A model generated the notes under the pieces. It was not told where the DNA came from. It did no database searches and saw only the letters and a program-made list of their open reading frames with translations. Made by a program: the position numbers and the translations under genes. DNA of 48,283 bases, taken from positions 1 to 48,283 of the forward strand of contig JAUSIC010000003.1 in the NCBI GenBank assembly GCA_030648285.1, written 5' to 3'. Positions within the stretch are counted from its first letter, which is position 1. Every line of letters begins with the position of its first letter. The DNA comes from Nanobdellota archaeon (lineage in GTDB: Archaea > Nanobdellota > Nanobdellia > Pacearchaeales > GW2011-AR1). Below are positions 45,283 to 48,283 of this stretch, piece after piece.

Positions 45283-46785
45283 ATGAGAATACATATTCTT
45301 GGTTCTGATGGCTTTGTAGGAAAAAGATTAATGGTGTTTTTTTCAGGAATTGCAGAAACAAGAGGATATTCTCTTTCTGACTGCGATTTATTAAGTCTGG
45401 AATCAGTTTCCAACTTGCCGAAATTTACAGAGCAAGACGTAGTGATAATGGTTTCTTCAATAACCAGATTGAAAGAAAATTCTCTTGAATCAATGGAAAA
45501 AAATATTCTGATGGCAGATAATATATCTAAATTCATAAAAGAAAACCCTCCTGGTTATTTTGTTTTTCTAAGCACAATAGATGTTTATGGTGCTAACCCT
45601 CAAATTCCAGTAAAAGAAACTAATTTTCCCAATCCAAGCGATTATTATTCATTGTCTAAATTAGCCAGTGAATTTTTACTAAGAAAAGTATGCGCGGAAA
45701 AAGATATTCCTCTGTTAATCTTAAGATTGTCTGGTTTATACGGAAAAGGAGATGAAGGAAAAAGCACGATAAACAAGTTATTTGAATCTGCTGTTAGAGA
45801 TAGAAAAATAACTATTATTGGAGATGGAAGTGATACACGGGACTTTGTTTATGTTGAAGATGTCTGCAAATTAATATGGAATGGAATCTTGCAAAAAAAA
45901 GATTCTTTAGTAAATGTCGCAACAGGAGAAAGTTATTCTATAAATGAAATTGTTAACTTGTTAAGACAATATCTCTCTTACGGAATTTCTATAGAGTACA
46001 AAGAAGAATCTGGGCAGAAAAGAGCCAAAGAACTGCGTTTTGACAATTCTTTGTTGAAAAAAAACTTTCCTTGGTTTGAATTTACTAACTTGAAAAATGG
46101 CTTAAAATTATATTTTGAAACACCAAGATTGACAGAAATAAATTTAATGGAGAGATACCCTCAATCAAAAAGAAATCCTGATGAAAGGGCTTTAGAAAAA
46201 ACAGAAGAAGATAGAAAGATTGCCAGAGAATTCGGAAAAGAATTTTTTGATGGAGACAGGAAACATGGTTATGGAGGATATAGTTATCATCCAAGGTTTT
46301 GGACAGATGTTGTTCAAGACATAATCAAGCATTATAAATTAACAGAGGAAAGCAGTCTGCTCGATGTGGGGTGTGGAAAAGGATTTATGTTATATGATTT
46401 TAAAAAAGCTCTTCCTGGGATGAAAATAAGAGGGATAGATATTTCCAGATATGCTGTTGAAAATGGGAAAGAAGAAATAAAAGAATTTCTTAATGTCGGA
46501 AATGCTAAATATTTGGGAGAATTCAAGGACAAAGAGTTTGATTTGGTAATCTCCACGACCACAATCCATAATCTTCCTAGAGAAGAATGCAAACAAGCAG
46601 TCAGGGAAATACAAAGAGTTGGAAAAAATGCGTTTGTTACAGTAGATGCCTGGAGGAATGAAGAAGAAAGAAAAAGAATGGAAGCGTGGAATCTAACTGC
46701 ATTAACATATATGCATGTTGATGATTGGAAAAAATTTTTTGAAGAATGTGGATATACTGGAGATTGCTATTGGTTTACTCCTTAG
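45283..46785 (+). CDS. Fusion: sugar epimerase/reductase (SDR) + SAM methyltransferase
   Basis: 500 residues from ATG 45283 (a TTG at 45277 is an alternative). Residues 1-280 are an extended SDR: GSDGFVGKR at 7-15, FLSTIDVYG near 95-103, catalytic Tyr122/Lys126 in YYSLSK, and DTRDFVYVEDVCKLIWNGI. Residues about 300-500 are a class I methyltransferase: LLDVGCGKGFMLYDF at about 359-373, FDLVISTTTIHNLPREECKQAVREIQRVG near 430-460. A single frame with no break joins them. Probably reduces or epimerises and then methylates the same nucleotide sugar. Confidence 0.88.
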   Translation: MRIHILGSDGFVGKRLMVFFSGIAETRGYSLSDCDLLSLESVSNLPKFTEQDVVIMVSSITRLKENSLESMEKNILMADNISKFIKENPPGYFVFLSTIDVYGANPQIPVKETNFPNPSDYYSLSKLASEFLLRKVCAEKDIPLLILRLSGLYGKGDEGKSTINKLFESAVRDRKITIIGDGSDTRDFVYVEDVCKLIWNGILQKKDSLVNVATGESYSINEIVNLLRQYLSYGISIEYKEESGQKRAKELRFDNSLLKKNFPWFEFTNLKNGLKLYFETPRLTEINLMERYPQSKRNPDERALEKTEEDRKIAREFGKEFFDGDRKHGYGGYSYHPRFWTDVVQDIIKHYKLTEESSLLDVGCGKGFMLYDFKKALPGMKIRGIDISRYAVENGKEEIKEFLNVGNAKYLGEFKDKEFDLVISTTTIHNLPREECKQAVREIQRVGKNAFVTVDAWRNEEERKRMEAWNLTALTYMHVDDWKKFFEECGYTGDCYWFTP

Positions 46786-46841
46786 TGCATCTCTCTTTCA
46801 CAATCTTTTTAAAGAGTTTTTGGATTTTGAATAAGTATCTA

Positions 46842-46861
46842 TAAGTTTATAAATAAACTTA
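46842..46861. promoter_or_regulatory. Inverted repeat overlapping the TATA box of the ThDP genes
   Basis: TAAGTTTAT, two bases, ATAAACTTA: a perfect 9-bp inverted repeat that includes TTTATAAA (46846-46853), centred about 27 bases before the ATG at 46877. A repressor bound here would compete with TBP. In AT-rich DNA chance palindromes are more frequent, so confidence is limited. Confidence 0.45.
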
Positions 46862-46876
46862 CTAGATTAAAATAAA

Positions 46877-47503
46877 ATGGAGAACATGACAAAAGAAGAG
46901 CTGATAAAATTTGAGGGAGAAATAAACGATTTGTGGGAACAGGCAAAGATTCCGTATCCTGTTCACTTTTGCGGAGGTAATGAGGAACAGCTTATTGAAA
47001 TATTCAAAGAAATAAAACCTGAAGATTATGTATTTTCAACTCATCGTGCACATTATCATGCTCTTTTAAAAGGAATTTCTCCTGAAAAATTAAAGGAAAT
47101 AATAATGCGTGGAGACAGCATGCATATTTTCAGCAAAGAATTCAACTTTTTTACATCTGCTATTGTCTGTGGTGTTCCTTCTATTGCAGTAGGAACAGCT
47201 CTTGCATTAAAGAAAAAAAATAGTAAAAAGCACGTGTGGTGTTTCATAGGAGATGGAGCAGAAGATGAAGGGCATTTTTATGAAGCAGCAAGATATGTTG
47301 AAGGGCATAATTTGCCTTGCACATTTATCATAGAAGACAATAATCGTTCTGTAGAAACTCCAAAAGAAGTTAGATATGGAAAATCTGAGATAAAATGGCC
47401 AAATTGTGTAAGAAGATATTACTACAAATCCAATTACCCTCATGTTGGAACAGAAAAATGGGTTAATTTTGGAAATACTAAAGCAGGAGGTTCAAGTTTT
47501 TAA
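46877..47503 (+). CDS. Thiamine-diphosphate enzyme, E1-alpha/transketolase N-domain type
   Basis: 208 residues. FSTHRAHYHALLKG near 53-66 and GVPSIAVGTALALKKK near 99-114 match the E1-alpha dehydrogenase family. GDGAEDEGHFYEAARYVEGHNLPCTFIIEDNN (125-156) is the ThDP-binding GDG to NN motif. At 208 residues it is much shorter than E1 alpha (about 320-370) and ends soon after the ThDP motif. It pairs with the next gene. Such short pairs occur in sugar-biosynthesis clusters. The stop overlaps the next ATG by one base (TAATG). Confidence 0.83.
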   Translation: MENMTKEELIKFEGEINDLWEQAKIPYPVHFCGGNEEQLIEIFKEIKPEDYVFSTHRAHYHALLKGISPEKLKEIIMRGDSMHIFSKEFNFFTSAIVCGVPSIAVGTALALKKKNSKKHVWCFIGDGAEDEGHFYEAARYVEGHNLPCTFIIEDNNRSVETPKEVRYGKSEIKWPNCVRRYYYKSNYPHVGTEKWVNFGNTKAGGSSF

Positions 47504-48036
47504 TGAAATACAAAGAAGCTGTCAAGAAATCAATGGAAATGTTAGCTGGAGAAAATAATACCCTTTTCTTAGGTTATAATATCTGCTTTGGTTCAAAAGG
47601 ATACGGAACAATGACAGATATTCCTGATGAAAAGAAAATAGAAACTCCTTTAGCAGAGAATTTGATGATAGGACTTGCTATGGGCATGTCTTTAGAAGGA
47701 TATCATCCAATAATCTTCTTTGAGAGACATGATTTCATGCTAATTGCTCTTGATGGCATAGTCAATCATCTAGACAAGATTGAGAGCATGTCAAAAGGAG
47801 AATTTCATATGCCTGTGATTATAAGAGCAGTGATTGGTTCAACAGCTCCTTTAAATCCAGGACCACAACACACCCAGGATTTCACAGAAGCTTTCAAGAA
47901 AATGATTAAATTTCCTATCTATGAACCAAAAACTCCCAAGGAAATAATAGAATGTTACGAGAAAGCAAAAAATTCACATACACCTGTAATGATTATAGAA
48001 AAAAAAGATTTGTATGAATTTGAAGATGGGAATTGA
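47503..48036 (+). CDS. Thiamine-diphosphate enzyme, E1-beta/transketolase pyrimidine-domain type
   Basis: 177 residues. IETPLAENLMIGLAMGMSLEGYHPIIFFERHDFMLIALDGIVNHLDKIESMSKGEFHMPVIIRAVIG near 45-110 is the pyrimidine-binding domain with the catalytic-type Glu in PLAEN. GPQHTQDFTEAFKKMIKFPIYEPKTPKEIIECYEKAKNSHTPVMIIEKKDLY follows. The C-terminal transketolase domain found in E1 beta is absent. Together with the upstream gene it makes a minimal two-subunit ThDP enzyme. It overlaps the radical SAM gene downstream by 11 bases. Confidence 0.83.
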   Translation: MKYKEAVKKSMEMLAGENNTLFLGYNICFGSKGYGTMTDIPDEKKIETPLAENLMIGLAMGMSLEGYHPIIFFERHDFMLIALDGIVNHLDKIESMSKGEFHMPVIIRAVIGSTAPLNPGPQHTQDFTEAFKKMIKFPIYEPKTPKEIIECYEKAKNSHTPVMIIEKKDLYEFEDGN

Positions 48037-48283
48037 TATATCAAACCATAAATTAATGTATCACCCAAAAAGGGTTTATGAATGGAATGAAAAGGGAGAT
48101 TGTTATCCGATATATGTAGAAATAGGACTTACTAATTTATGCAACCATAAATGTATTTTTTGTGCTTTAGATTTTTTGAAGCACGAAGGAAATTTCATAG
48201 ACAGAGAAGTAATGTTAAAAGCTTTGAAAGAAATGGGTGAAAAAGGAGTTAAATCAATAATGTTTGCTGGAGAAGGAGAATCT
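48026..48283 (+). CDS. Radical SAM protein, N-terminal part (partial)
   Basis: 86 codons before the window ends. ATG 48026 lies inside the end of the ThDP beta-type gene. VEIGLTNLCNHKCIFCALDF gives Cys39, Cys43 and Cys46 (CX3CX2C), and KALKEMGEKGVKSIMFAGEGES is the start of the SAM-binding GGE-type segment (here AGEGE). No B12-binding domain precedes the barrel. Coupled translation with the ThDP pair suggests a shared pathway. The C terminus is not visible. Confidence 0.85.
   Translation, partial: MGIDISNHKLMYHPKRVYEWNEKGDCYPIYVEIGLTNLCNHKCIFCALDFLKHEGNFIDREVMLKALKEMGEKGVKSIMFAGEGES

Overview
The window looks like part of the genome of a small, AT-rich archaeon. The evidence is a full archaeal-type ribosomal protein (spc) operon containing the archaeal/eukaryotic proteins S4e, L32e and L19e, plus an aIF1/SUI1 gene, archaeal SecY, an EMC3/DUF106 protein, prefoldin alpha, an AglB oligosaccharyltransferase and QueC. 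Genes are packed with 4-base or 1-base overlaps, and first genes of transcripts are mostly leaderless, with a TATA box centred about 25 bases before the start codon. AT richness, AGA arginine codons and short ribosomal proteins fit a DPANN lineage (Woesearchaeota/Pacearchaeota-like). That placement is inference, because no rRNA is present.

Layout. 1-9243: spc operon (end of S3, L29, aIF1, S17, L14, L24, S4e, L5, S14, S8, a small membrane-protein-like gene, L6, L32e, L19e, L18, S5, an unknown gene, L30, L15, secY). 9274-12274: EMC3-like insertase, prefoldin alpha, an eIF2B/ribose-1,5-bisphosphate-isomerase-like gene, a SpoIIM-like membrane protein. 12314-17297: N-glycosylation block (AglB, GlcNAc-1-P-transferase-like enzyme, flippase-like protein). 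17310-48283: a long surface-glycan locus with glycosyltransferases (GT2, GT4, GT9, GT39-like), epimerases, methyltransferases, a deacetylase, a heptose-type cytidylyltransferase relative, a split thiamine-diphosphate enzyme, six B12-binding-type radical SAM proteins and three further radical SAM proteins, with QueC and a few housekeeping genes between them.

The most unusual signal is a dispersed family of seven mini-ORF leaders (1826, 5867, 10080, 15102, 16153, and two in tandem at 28659-28511 on the minus strand). Each ends in TAATG, so its stop overlaps the start of the next gene. Each carries a short hairpin whose loop, or loop edge, holds a purine-rich Shine-Dalgarno-like sequence, placed just before that start. 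Blocks of the leaders are conserved as nucleotides even where they are read in different frames, and the two hairpin classes differ by base-pair-preserving changes. The simplest reading is an RNA cassette that relays a terminating ribosome onto the next gene. It sits before S4e, S5, prefoldin alpha, the GlcNAc-P-transferase, the flippase and a GT39-like enzyme.

Other signals: a perfect one-base-loop G-quadruplex motif upstream of the prefoldin promoter; three divergent gene pairs that seem to share one palindromic TATA box; a ribbon-helix-helix regulator facing an 18-base inverted repeat; and two gene fusions (sugar nucleotidyltransferase with GT4, and sugar epimerase with methyltransferase). 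No stretch over 300 bases lacks a gene. The longest gap, 9883-10079, holds a weak hairpin, the G-quadruplex motif and a promoter. I saw no tRNA, rRNA, CRISPR array, transposase or insertion sequence.
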